Shown here one piece after another: positions 5,597 through 11,949 of a stretch of 14,732 nt of DNA (position 1 is its first letter; each line of letters starts with the position of its first letter). Origin of the DNA: Solirubrobacteraceae bacterium (GTDB lineage: Bacteria > Actinomycetota > Thermoleophilia > Solirubrobacterales > Solirubrobacteraceae). Position numbers and translations under genes: made by a program. Below the pieces are notes generated by a model, which saw nothing but the letters and a program-made list of their open reading frames with translations, was not told the DNA's origin and did not search any database. The stretch spans positions 1 through 14,732 of the forward strand of contig JAEMSV010000089.1 of assembly GCA_016462625.1 (NCBI GenBank), given 5' to 3'.

Positions 5597-5942
5597 CAAA
5601 CTCCGCGCGAGGAATGTGTCCGGCTCGTTCGCAATTTGCGGGACTTTTCTCGACTGGTCGACCTCGTGAAATTTCGCACAATCCCCACGTCGCCCCGGAA
5701 GTATCAAACAGTCTGAGTTTCGGTGTGCACCACGGACTCAAGCATGGGCGTCCTGGGCGGTTAGCGGATATTGCGCAAGACGAACCGGGGACCTCAGCTC
5801 AGTGACACGACGAACCAGACCGTGGACTCTAAGTTGGCGCATAACCGCTAGAGATAGATCTCGCGAGACAGGTCACCCGGAACCCGGGAGCGCAGCATTC
5901 TTCCACGTGGCGGCACTCGCTATCTCCACGCAGATCGAGTGG
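5597..5942. other. Gene-poor stretch with an operator-like palindrome pair
   Basis: No supported gene lies here. Two overlapping palindromes, GAGAT-AG-ATCTC (5851-5862) and TCTCGCGAGA (5859-5868), could be a regulator site. GCGGTTA near 5758 and TAACCGC near 5842 form a distant inverted pair. The plus-strand frame starting at 5555 that runs through the left part is best explained by the antisense copy of the toxin start. Confidence 0.35.
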
Positions 5943-5954
5943 GAACATATGTTC
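5943..5954 (+). promoter_or_regulatory. LexA/DinR-type SOS box
   Basis: GAACATATGTTC is a perfect 12-bp palindrome of the GAAC-N4-GTTC class. Against the Gram-positive SOS box CGAACRNRYGTTCG it matches 13 of 14 positions (the first base is G). It ends 3 bp before the -10 box of the next gene, where bound LexA would block RNA polymerase. I saw no second copy in the window. Confidence 0.7.
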
Positions 5955-5957
5955 GTG

Positions 5958-5963
5958 TACGTT
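5958..5963 (+). promoter_or_regulatory. -10 box of the SOS-box gene (leaderless start)
   Basis: TACGTT is followed by 6 nt and then the ATG at 5970, the same geometry as at 358 and 3176. The ATG at 5949 lies inside the SOS palindrome upstream of this box and cannot be in the transcript. Confidence 0.5.
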
Positions 5964-5969
5964 ACGCGC

Positions 5970-6266
5970 ATGTCTGCCTACATCGCCTCCGACCGCTCCC
6001 GACCCTGGATCGTTCTGTTCCAGGCCGCCGACCTTGCCGAGATGGCGGCAGCGGTCGCGGCACAGCCCGATCCGGCCGCGTTCGAGGTCAGGGCGACGGA
6101 TGGCGCAGGGACGCGGAACTTGACGCCCGACGAGCACGAAGCACTGTCGAAGGCGGCCGCACACGGAGCTCGCTCGCCGGACTTGACGGCCCACGGCTCT
6201 CTCCGATACGTGGCGCAAGCGCGCCCGCTCGTGCTGGCTTCAGGCGAGGCCGTCAGCGACAGGTAG
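5970..6266 (+). CDS. Small unknown protein (98 aa) under an SOS box
   Basis: The product begins MSAYIASDRSRPWIVLFQAAD and carries an Ala-rich helix (LAEMAAAVAAQPD), a FEVRATDG strand-turn, LTPDEHEAL and SLRYVAQARPLV near the C-terminus. There is no signal peptide, membrane segment or metal motif, and I cannot name a family. The start is set by the -10 box 6 nt upstream; the frame remains open further upstream, but the LexA palindrome and promoter lie there. DNA-damage induction is inferred from the SOS box, which would suit an element that excises or spreads under stress. Its last 27 bp overlap, tail to tail, the convergent gene ending at 6240. A broken relative of this protein lies at about 7607-7760. 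Confidence 0.65.
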   Translation: MSAYIASDRSRPWIVLFQAADLAEMAAAVAAQPDPAAFEVRATDGAGTRNLTPDEHEALSKAAAHGARSPDLTAHGSLRYVAQARPLVLASGEAVSDR

Positions 6267-6806
6267 CGACCAGGTGACGCCGAAGTCGACGGCCCAGCGC
6301 CGATCGACGCGACCGAGATTGATCAGCTCGACGACGGGTGGGGCGGCGATCAGTCGGGGAGCCGCGACGTGCTTGATCCAGTGCGCGACCGTTGCCAGCG
6401 CGAGATCGTCGGGGCCATCGGCTTCGAGTGTGCGCCCGGCGAGAAACACTGGTTCGCTCAGCGCCTTGGGATGTTTGCCGAGCGCGGGGCCGACGCGACC
6501 GGCCGAGACGGGCAGCAGTAGGGCGCCGAGTTCGCCATCGGGCAGGCTCGCGGGCCAGGTCGCGACTGACCAGGGCTGGCGCTTCTTGCGCCACACCCGT
6601 TCCCATCCGTCGCGGAACGCGGGGTAGCCGCGCGGGCCGACGACTTGGATCAAGGGCTGGACTTCCGAAGTCGTCGGCGCGGCCGCGATCTCCAAGTCGA
6701 CGATGCGGTCAGCGATGGTCCGGCTGAGCTTTGCGCGGTGTCGGGCATCGCGGACGACGACGCGGTCATCCGCGCCGCCCCCGCGAAAGTGATCAAGGAC
6801 CCCCAT
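6240..6806 (-). CDS. Unknown 188-residue protein
   Basis: The start ATG at 6806 follows an AATACT box by 6 nt and lacks a Shine-Dalgarno, so a leaderless mRNA is likely. The frame continues upstream only through sequence that antisenses the nuclease gene. Visible pieces are MGVLDHFRGGGADD, a VQPLIQVVGPRGYPAF strand-turn, DGWERVWRKKRQPW, the GELGALLLPVSAGRVG hydrophobic strand and VAHWIKHVAAPRLI. It is soluble by appearance, with basic and Trp-rich patches. I do not recognise the family. It overlaps the SOS-box gene by 27 bp at the 3' ends, so transcription of one should oppose the other. It lies 73 bp downstream of the nuclease gene, and co-transcription with it is possible. Confidence 0.6.
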   Translation of the reverse strand: MGVLDHFRGGGADDRVVVRDARHRAKLSRTIADRIVDLEIAAAPTTSEVQPLIQVVGPRGYPAFRDGWERVWRKKRQPWSVATWPASLPDGELGALLLPVSAGRVGPALGKHPKALSEPVFLAGRTLEADGPDDLALATVAHWIKHVAAPRLIAAPPVVELINLGRVDRRWAVDFGVTWSLPVADGLA

Positions 6807-6812
6807 GCCGGG

Positions 6813-6818
6813 AGTATT
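6813..6818 (-). promoter_or_regulatory. Possible -10 box of the 6806 gene
   Basis: AATACT on the minus strand stands 6 nt before the ATG at 6806. The match is 4 of 6 to TATAAT, so this is weaker than the other leaderless promoters. Confidence 0.3.
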
Positions 6819-6879
6819 TCGCGAAGCGGTCCGGTGGCGTGGCCTCGGGCTACTCGCAGCCGATGCCGTCGTGATCTGT

Positions 6880-7521
6880 CTAGTAGAAGACGTACCGGAA
6901 GCGGGTGCCGTTGCAGAACCGCCGGAGCTTGGTGCCCATCGTCGAGCCGTGCGAGCGGTTCTCGCCGCTGGCGACGTACCGCACCGAGGCACGCCAACCC
7001 GTCGGGTCCGACCCGCGGGTCAGGCCTGGTCCCCTGCCCCGCCCCACCGCGGGCGGGTACTCATCGCGGTCATAGCCCTTCCGCGTTTCGTAGCCCTCCA
7101 ACAGACGGTCGCGGCGAGCATCTGCGCCGGGGCGGTTGACGACCAGGATGCGAGGCCACCCAGCCTTCACCGCCGCGAGAAAGTGCGCGCGGATGTGCCG
7201 GTACTTGGTCGCGCTGAACCCGATGTCCTGGACGCCCGTCGGCTTGCGACACGACCTGGGCTTCTTCGGCTTGGGCTTGGGCTCCTCGCCACCGGAGCCG
7301 CCGCCCGTGCTCTTCGAGCACGGGCACGGCAGCGACTCGCAGTAGATCCCGTCGCCGTCGGCGTCGCGCGTGTCGGCCGCGCGCTGCGCAGCAGCCTGGT
7401 TGTCGTAGTCCGAACACGTGGCGGCTTGCGCACTCGTGGGGAGCGCGACCAGACCGGCAGCGGTGCAGGCGAAGAGAAGAAAGCGGTTGAGCATCGAAAC
7501 AGAACGAACGGAGATTGCCAT
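6880..7521 (-). CDS. Secreted nuclease: Excalibur domain + NucA/NucB-type DNase
   Basis: Up to 213 residues. A Sec signal peptide runs MLNRFLLFACTAAGLVALP with a likely cut after SAQA (near 33-34). An Excalibur calcium-binding motif follows at 36-66 (CSDYDNQAAAQ, DADGDGIYCESLPC), then a Gly/Pro/Lys linker with KPKPKKP repeats. The C-terminal domain (99-213) matches the NucA/NucB DNase family: DRDEYPPA at 151-158 holds the catalytic Asp/Glu, and SGENRSHGSTMG at 185-196 is the second conserved block. It should degrade DNA outside the cell. The start is uncertain: ATG 7521 adds ten residues before a better signal peptide from ATG 7494, and neither has a clear Shine-Dalgarno. A secreted DNase on a mobile element could remove competing DNA or supply nucleotides; that role is inferred. 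Confidence 0.85.
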   Translation of the reverse strand: MAISVRSVSMLNRFLLFACTAAGLVALPTSAQAATCSDYDNQAAAQRAADTRDADGDGIYCESLPCPCSKSTGGGSGGEEPKPKPKKPRSCRKPTGVQDIGFSATKYRHIRAHFLAAVKAGWPRILVVNRPGADARRDRLLEGYETRKGYDRDEYPPAVGRGRGPGLTRGSDPTGWRASVRYVASGENRSHGSTMGTKLRRFCNGTRFRYVFY

Positions 7522-7606
7522 CTGTTCGGATCTTCGTCCCGAGCGATCCGGCGCTTGAGACCAGACGGCCCATCTTCCGCTGCTGGCCGGCGGGACGGTC
7601 GAGCGA

Positions 7607-7760
7607 TCCGATGTTGTGGAGCGCGGTGGCGCGCTGGCCGGTCAGCCGGATCTCAAGAGTTCGAGATTCGCGCCGCCGATGGAGCGAGAGCGGGCACCGT
7701 GAGCTCAGACCAGACGAGCGGGAGGCGCTGAGGCACCTCGATCACGGACCGCACTTCGGT
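7607..7760 (+). pseudogene. Decayed paralogue of the SOS-box protein (two frameshifts)
   Basis: Pieces in different frames align in order with the protein at 5970. DVVERGGALAGQPD parallels DLAEMAAAVAAQPD, then after a shift near 7655 FEIRAADGA parallels FEVRATDGA, and after another near 7690 RELRPDEREAL parallels RNLTPDEHEAL. Order and spacing are kept, but no single frame is open. No SOS box or start remains. The 3' end runs into the stop region of the minus-strand gene at 7742-7909. The alignment was done by eye, and each piece is short. Confidence 0.4.
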
Positions 7761-7909
7761 AGCTCGGGATCGATTTCTAGGAACAGGTCCAGGAGCATGA
7801 TTCGCGTCTCCTCGAGCGCTGCACTCCACGCGGCCCGGAGCAGCGCGTTGGCGAGGTCGCGCCGTTCGGCGGGGCTAAGCGCTGCGAGGTCGATCAAGAG
7901 CCGCTGCAT
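7742..7909 (-). CDS. 55-residue helical protein downstream of the sigma factor
   Basis: A strong Shine-Dalgarno GGAGG stands 5 nt before the ATG at 7909. The product starts MQRLLIDLAALSPAERRDL, continues through ANALLRAAWSAALEETRIML and ends DLFLEIDPELPKCGP. It is mainly amphipathic helix with a leucine-rich surface and no membrane segment. It starts 62 bp after the sigma-factor stop on the same strand, so co-transcription is likely. It could be a partner or modulator of that sigma factor, but no anti-sigma motif (for example a zinc HxxxCxxC) is present. The family is unknown. Confidence 0.6.
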   Translation of the reverse strand: MQRLLIDLAALSPAERRDLANALLRAAWSAALEETRIMLLDLFLEIDPELPKCGP

Positions 7910-7971
7910 TCTGGCCTCCGACCGGGCTGCGAGTCATCCGATGTCATCGCAGTACAAGAGGAGCGGGGCCG

Positions 7972-8508
7972 CTACTTGGCCCCTCGTTCGCCGGGATATG
8001 CGCGGAGGCGTTCCAGTCGCATGCGGGCGCGGGCCTTGTCCAGCGTCTTGTCGACGTTGGTGCGGGTCCGGTCGGTGAGCTCCGCGATCTCCGCGTAGGT
8101 GAAGCCGGCGGCGTGCAGGGCGTAGTCCCGGCGCTGCTTCGCCGGAAGTGAGCGGAGGGCGCGGAGTGCCTCGCGCGCTTGTAGTGAGTCGTCGAGGTCG
8201 AATGCGGCGCACGCAGCGCTCTGCCGGTCACTCGGGAGCAGGTCGAGTCGCACGTCGCGGCGCTCGATCCGCGAGAGGCGGTAGGCCTCGTTGATCGCGA
8301 CCTGCCGGAGCCAACCGAAGACCGAGTCTCGCCGCGGTTGGTTTCGGAGCAAGGTGATCCAGGCCATCTGGCAGGAGTCCTCGATGAGCTCGGGGGACGC
8401 GTTGACGACTTGGCGGACAGCCCGTGAGAGTTCGGCGTGGTGCTGGCGGAAGAGGTCCTCCTCGTCGCCGTGGGCTGCTCCGGCTGTGGATGCGGGTCGG
8501 GGCTGCAT
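7972..8508 (-). CDS. ECF-like sigma-70 family RNA polymerase sigma factor
   Basis: The 178-residue protein has the two-domain layout of small sigma factors. Region 2 (about 17-82) contains EDLFRQHHAELSRAV, EDSCQMAWITLLRN and FGWLRQVAINEAYRLSR. Region 4 (about 112-168) contains LRSLPAKQRRDYALHAAGF and the helix-turn-helix TYAEIAELTDRTRTNVDKTL. It should direct RNA polymerase to a specific promoter set. The ATG at 8508 is preceded by GGTGG on the transcribed strand, a modest ribosome site. It lies 117 bp downstream of the ardC-like gene, with a small hairpin (8565-8579) between, so it may share readthrough or have its own promoter. Typical ECF target boxes (GGAAC...CGTC) were not identified in the window. 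No anti-sigma gene was recognised. Confidence 0.85.
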   Translation of the reverse strand: MQPRPASTAGAAHGDEEDLFRQHHAELSRAVRQVVNASPELIEDSCQMAWITLLRNQPRRDSVFGWLRQVAINEAYRLSRIERRDVRLDLLPSDRQSAACAAFDLDDSLQAREALRALRSLPAKQRRDYALHAAGFTYAEIAELTDRTRTNVDKTLDKARARMRLERLRAYPGERGAK

Positions 8509-8564
8509 GCGCCCACCCCGCGGACGCCCCCGCCGGCGTGAGCACCGCGACCTGTGGTGCTGGC

Positions 8565-8579
8565 GCCGCTCCGAGCGGC
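8565..8579 (-). terminator. Small hairpin between the ardC-like and sigma genes
   Basis: GCCGCT-CGG-AGCGGC (minus strand) is a 6-bp stem with a 3-nt loop and no T-run. It could attenuate transcription from the replication operon into the sigma gene. Confidence 0.3.
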
Positions 8580-8625
8580 GGGGTGTCCGACAATGGGGGC
8601 GTGCAGCTCGACCGCGTCCACGGCG

Positions 8626-9531
8626 TCACGCGACCGACTCGGTCTCCTCGATCGGTCCCGCTTCGGGGCTGAGGGTCAGGGCGTCCTCGATCCGTTGTGC
8701 GAGCGTGTCCACGGTGTCGGCGTACTGACGGACTGCTTCCAGCGCTCCGTCTTCGCCCCAGCCGGCCACGTACGGGATCGACTCACCGCCAATGTCGAGG
8801 CCGACCGATGAGCAGACGACGTATGTGACGCAGTCGACGAGGACCTCGGCCTGCTCGCGGCCGTACTCGGCGTATCCAATGCCGAGCGCGTGCGCGATCT
8901 CGTGGGTGAGCGTCCGAAGCTGTCCGTTGGCCGGGCCGACGGCGACGACGATCTGCTTGCGCTTGGGGTCGCACCAGCCCTGCGGCCCGTGCTCGTCGAG
9001 GTCGCGGAACTCGACGCTGTATCCGAGCTCGGCAGCGAGCTCGACCAGCGGGGCGACTAGGTGTTGGTGGCTGTCGCCGGTGATGGGTTCGCTCGGGGGC
9101 TCGAGTGGCACCGGCTCTTTGCCGGGGAGCGGGTCGGTCATGCTCACGTCGAAGACGGGGACCGATCGGAAGAGGACCTTCCGTTCGCCTGTCTCCTCGC
9201 CGGCGTCGTCGCGCTCCTTGATGGGGCACGGGGCGAGGATCTTGATCGCCCGTTCGCCTTTGCGCACGCAGCGGTTGAGGTCGAGGAAGGCGCGGAAGCC
9301 GGCGACGTAGGTCGGCGTGATCCCGCGCAGGTGGCAGTCGGTCGCGATCAGCAGCTGGTTGCCGACGCTGTAGCGGGAGAGGCCGTTGGTCGCGCGTACA
9401 CGGATCCAGCGGCGCCAGCCGTCGGTCGTGAGCAGGGCGCGAGCCGCCAGCTCGAGGCGTTCGCGATCGGCCTGGCGGCGCGCTTCGCGCTCTGCGGGCG
9501 AAAGTGGCTTCTTCGTGGATCGGCGGGCCAT
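8626..9531 (-). CDS. ArdC-like antirestriction protein with zincin metallopeptidase domain
   Basis: 301 residues. The N-terminal ArdC domain (about 25-105) binds single-stranded DNA in known relatives: ALLTTDGWRRWIRVRA, LSRYSVGNQLLIATDCHLRG and GFRAFLDLNRCVRKGERAI are its hallmark blocks. The C-terminal domain is a zinc peptidase of the ImmA/IrrE-like type, with HEIAH at 210-214 and a downstream YGREQAEVLVDCV segment offering the third ligand. ArdC proteins protect incoming plasmid DNA from restriction during conjugation. The ATG at 9531 has GGGAG 7 nt upstream; the frame stays open for thousands of bases upstream only because it shadows parB. It follows parB in the operon after a structured repeat (9554-9651). 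Its presence predicts transfer as single-stranded DNA, although no relaxase is in the window. Confidence 0.85.
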   Translation of the reverse strand: MARRSTKKPLSPAEREARRQADRERLELAARALLTTDGWRRWIRVRATNGLSRYSVGNQLLIATDCHLRGITPTYVAGFRAFLDLNRCVRKGERAIKILAPCPIKERDDAGEETGERKVLFRSVPVFDVSMTDPLPGKEPVPLEPPSEPITGDSHQHLVAPLVELAAELGYSVEFRDLDEHGPQGWCDPKRKQIVVAVGPANGQLRTLTHEIAHALGIGYAEYGREQAEVLVDCVTYVVCSSVGLDIGGESIPYVAGWGEDGALEAVRQYADTVDTLAQRIEDALTLSPEAGPIEETESVA

Positions 9532-9553
9532 GGTCGTGCTCCCTGCTCGGGCT

Positions 9554-9651
9554 GGCCCGCGCCCGGTGCGCGGGCCGATCTCCCGCCACCCGCACGCCCG
9601 CCAGGGCGTGCCACGCTCGGGTGGCGGTCGGCCCGCGCGCCGCTGGCGCGC
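9554..9651. repeat. Structured repeat family A, copy 1 (leader of the ardC-like gene)
   Basis: Three helices occur in order: GGCCCGCG/CGCGGGCC (9554-9561, 9569-9576); a two-part arm CCGCCACCCG/CGGGTGGCGG (9583-9592, 9618-9627) that encloses CACGCCC-GCCA-GGGCGTG (9593-9610); and GCGCGCC-GCT-GGCGCGC (9635-9651), which reaches the last base of parB. A second copy lies at 11311-11399. The middle arm is nearly identical in both. Hairpins 1 and 3 have different sequences but stay fully paired. Confidence 0.75.
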
Positions 9652-11288
9652 TATGCGCTGCGCTCGGTGTCCGACGTCTTGGCGTCGCTGGTGCGCGTGT
9701 CGGCCTGGGCCTGCTCGTACGCGGCGTGGGCCCGCTTGACGGACCGCTCGAGCTTCGTCAGGGACGCGGGCAGGTGCGGTCCGGCGAGCTTGCGTAGCGC
9801 CTTCTCCGCATAGTCCTTGTGCGAGCTCCAGCGCGTCGCGGGCGTCCGCTGGCTGGTGCTGACGACGAGCCGGCTGGCGTGCTGCTCGGCGGCGATGACG
9901 ACGAGCGCCCGGCCGTACAGCTCGCCGGCGGTCTTGGCGCCGTCGAGGAACTTCCACAGCCAGGCGATCGCGGCCTGCGGCTCGCGGTGGTCGCCGTAGT
10001 CGATCCGAAGCCGGCCACGGCTGCCGTCCTTCCGCGTCTTGGTGACGTCGGTACGCAGGTCCTCGACCATCAAGCGCACGCCGCCGGCAGCGATCCGGAT
10101 GATGCGGTCGCCGGTCTGGGTGTGCGGCGAGCCATCGTGGTCGGCGCCGAGCAGCGCGTAGACGAAGAACCGGGCGACGGTGATGTCCGTCGGGTCGACG
10201 GCGGCCAGGTCGTGTAGCAGCGCGTGGCCGAGGTCGAGATTGACGCCGTGCGCCTGGTCGGTCAGTTCGCGCAGATGGGCGTCGCGCTCGCGCTTGGCCA
10301 GGGCTGCCGGGTCGGCCGGCTTGGTGCTCGCGCGCGCGGACTTCTTGGCCGCCGCCGCGTCGGCGACCTTGGCCTCGAGCTCGGTGACGGTGCGCTTGAT
10401 CGCGTCGCGGACGAGCTCTCGGTAGACGGCGCGGTCGACGATGACCGGGCGACCGCGCTCGAACTCGATCAGGACACCGGCCGCTCGCGCCCGGTCGATG
10501 TCGTCGTCGGTGAACCGGACGTCGGGCGGTCCGTAGGCGTAGCGATCGACCTGGCCGTGGAGCTTCTCGGCGTCGGCGTACAGCCGGTCGGTCTTCTTGC
10601 CGAGCCGCAGCTCGGCGATCTCGTATGCGCTGGCCCGGTCGAGGTAGGCGGCGAACACCCGCCGGTCGCTGCTCTGTGACATGGCGGCGTCCAGGACCCA
10701 GCCGGGCTCGCGCGCGAGCCGCTCGGCGGCCCATGCGTTCTCGCCGTCGAGGTAGGTCACGAGCACGTCGAGCAGGTCGGGCGCGACGCTGCCGATCGAC
10801 CGCAGCTGGTCGACGGCGCTGAGCGGGATCACGCCGTCGCCGATCATCTGCTGGGCGCGTTCGGGGAGCTCGAGGATCTTCACGCGCGCGGTGATGCGGG
10901 CCTTGGGCCAGCCGAGGGCTTGTGCGGTGCCCTCCTCGCTGAAGCCGCGGGCGAGCATCGCGCTGACGGCCTTGGCCTCCTCGTAGGGGTTGAGCTGTTT
11001 GCGCGCGATGTTCTCGACGGCGCGGTCGGCGTCCTCGCTGTCGGCCGTGCGGATCACGACGGGGACCTCGGTCAGTCCCAGAGAGCGCGCGGCGGCGATG
11101 CGGTGAAACCCGGCGACGAGCTCGTAGCCGTCCTCGATCTCGCGGACGACCAGGGGGACGAGGACGCCCTGCAGCTGGATGGAGCCGGCGAGCGCCGCGA
11201 CGTGCTGTTCGTCGAGTCCGCGGACGTTCTCCGGGATGTGGATGCGCGCGAGTTCGACCGGGCGACCCGCTTGCGTGGCGGTGGTCAT
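9651..11288 (-). CDS. parB: ParB/RepB/Spo0J-family partition protein
   Basis: 545 residues. The N-terminal ParB/Srx domain (11-105) shows VPLVVREIEDGYELVAGFHR, with the nucleotide-binding GFHR at 60-63, and VENIARKQLNPYEEA (91-105). A helix-turn-helix follows (about 117-140: SEEGTAQALGWPKARITARV). The long C-terminal part (~200-545) is unlike chromosomal ParB; it includes an Ala/Lys-rich linker (AKVADAAAAKKSARAST) and unrecognised globular segments. The family loads on parS as a CTP clamp and works with ParA. No ParA gene is in the window and no canonical parS palindrome was seen, so it may be a regulator or use a distant ParA. The ATG at 11288 has an AGGAGG site 5-6 nt upstream, a strong start. 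It is the largest gene of the operon. Confidence 0.85.
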   Translation of the reverse strand: MTTATQAGRPVELARIHIPENVRGLDEQHVAALAGSIQLQGVLVPLVVREIEDGYELVAGFHRIAAARSLGLTEVPVVIRTADSEDADRAVENIARKQLNPYEEAKAVSAMLARGFSEEGTAQALGWPKARITARVKILELPERAQQMIGDGVIPLSAVDQLRSIGSVAPDLLDVLVTYLDGENAWAAERLAREPGWVLDAAMSQSSDRRVFAAYLDRASAYEIAELRLGKKTDRLYADAEKLHGQVDRYAYGPPDVRFTDDDIDRARAAGVLIEFERGRPVIVDRAVYRELVRDAIKRTVTELEAKVADAAAAKKSARASTKPADPAALAKRERDAHLRELTDQAHGVNLDLGHALLHDLAAVDPTDITVARFFVYALLGADHDGSPHTQTGDRIIRIAAGGVRLMVEDLRTDVTKTRKDGSRGRLRIDYGDHREPQAAIAWLWKFLDGAKTAGELYGRALVVIAAEQHASRLVVSTSQRTPATRWSSHKDYAEKALRKLAGPHLPASLTKLERSVKRAHAAYEQAQADTRTSDAKTSDTERSA

Positions 11289-11310
11289 GTGGTCCTCCTG
11301 GACCTCGGGC

Positions 11311-11399
11311 GGCCCGCCCCGTTGGCGGGCCGATCCTCCGCCACCCGCGCGCCCGCCAGGGCGTGCCACCCTCGGGTGGCGGTCGGCCCGCCGGCGGGC
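11311..11399. repeat. Structured repeat family A, copy 2 (leader of parB)
   Basis: GGCCCGCC/GGCGGGCC (11311-11331), the two-part arm CCGCCACCCG/CGGGTGGCGG (11338-11347, 11373-11382) around CGCGCCC-GCCA-GGGCGTG (one G-U pair), and the palindrome GCCCGCC/GGCGGGC (11386-11399). Its layout equals copy 1. It fills the space between the upstream gene's stop (11408) and the parB ribosome site. Confidence 0.75.
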
Positions 11400-11407
11400 G
11401 ATGCCGG

Positions 11408-11689
11408 CTAGGACTGCAGCCAGTCGCGATCCCTGCGGAAGTGCAGGGACCGCAGCTCGTCGCGTGTCTTGCCGATGAGGTCGCCTTCGCTGACGAGGAT
11501 CTCGTCCGCGTACCACGTGAGGCCTTCGCCTTCGGTTCCGTCGCTCCAGCGCACGATCGCACGCCGTGTTCCGCGTGAACCGAGCGGCAGATCCTCAAAG
11601 CGCACAACCTCGGTGACGGTCGGCTGCTTCGGCAGATCGCTCACGGCATCGACCTTACCGACGCGGTCGGGGGGTGTTGGTGGGCACAT
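11408..11689 (-). CDS. Small conserved-looking protein of unknown function (93 aa)
   Basis: A strong Shine-Dalgarno GGAGG stands 6 nt before the ATG at 11689, which fixes the start. The product holds VVRFEDLPLGSRGTRRAIVRW, SDGTEGEGLTWYADEILVSE and GDLIGKTRDELRSLHFRRDRD. A dense run of charged and aromatic residues in a small beta-rich fold suggests a constrained structure. I recall similar sequences from actinobacterial plasmids and elements but can attach no function. It sits between the 11722 gene (32 bp upstream) and parB, in the same operon. Confidence 0.7.
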   Translation of the reverse strand: MCPPTPPDRVGKVDAVSDLPKQPTVTEVVRFEDLPLGSRGTRRAIVRWSDGTEGEGLTWYADEILVSEGDLIGKTRDELRSLHFRRDRDWLQS

Positions 11690-11721
11690 CGGATTCCTCC
11701 AAGGTGTAGTTGGGTCGAGGG

Positions 11722-11949
11722 TCAGTGGCTGTCCGTGTCTTGCATCGCCTCGTAGCAGGCGAGGACGGTGCGGAGTTGGTCTGTCGCGGCGTCGCCGAAC
11801 TCGGCCGCGGCGGCGAGCAGGTCGTCGACCGGCGGCGAGATTGCGTGTGCGCGCCGCTCGATGTAGCGGCCCGTCAGGGTCGCGACTGCGAGATCTCGCT
11901 CGCCGAGCTCCGCCCGTTCGTGGCGGTTCTGATCGCTGAGGTTGGTCAT
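11722..11949 (-). CDS. Small unknown operon protein (75 aa)
   Basis: ATG at 11949 overlaps the previous stop in a 4-nt ATGA, so translation is probably coupled and the start is well set. The product is acidic and helical (NRHERAELGERDLAVATL, SPPVDDLLAAAAEFGDAA, LRTVLACYEAMQDTDSH). It has no recognisable domain, signal or membrane segment. Its place among replication and partition genes suggests an accessory or regulatory role. Confidence 0.65.
   Translation of the reverse strand: MTNLSDQNRHERAELGERDLAVATLTGRYIERRAHAISPPVDDLLAAAAEFGDAATDQLRTVLACYEAMQDTDSH

Noticed and set aside
5555..5716. Plus-strand 53-codon ORF with the same N-terminus (MDxxAAYLTQL) as the membrane peptide
   Set aside because: Its ribosome site is poor, its sequence loses protein character after the repeat, and the similarity is explained by the antisense RNA copy. 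A second small protein cannot be wholly excluded.
5949..6266. Longer version of the SOS-box gene starting at ATG 5949 or further upstream
   Set aside because: ATG 5949 lies inside the LexA palindrome and upstream of the -10 box; the leaderless ATG at 5970 fits better.
8626..11607. A 993-codon minus-strand open frame covering parB and the ardC-like gene
   Set aside because: Only the last 301 codons are the real ardC-like gene; the rest is a shadow of parB in another frame.
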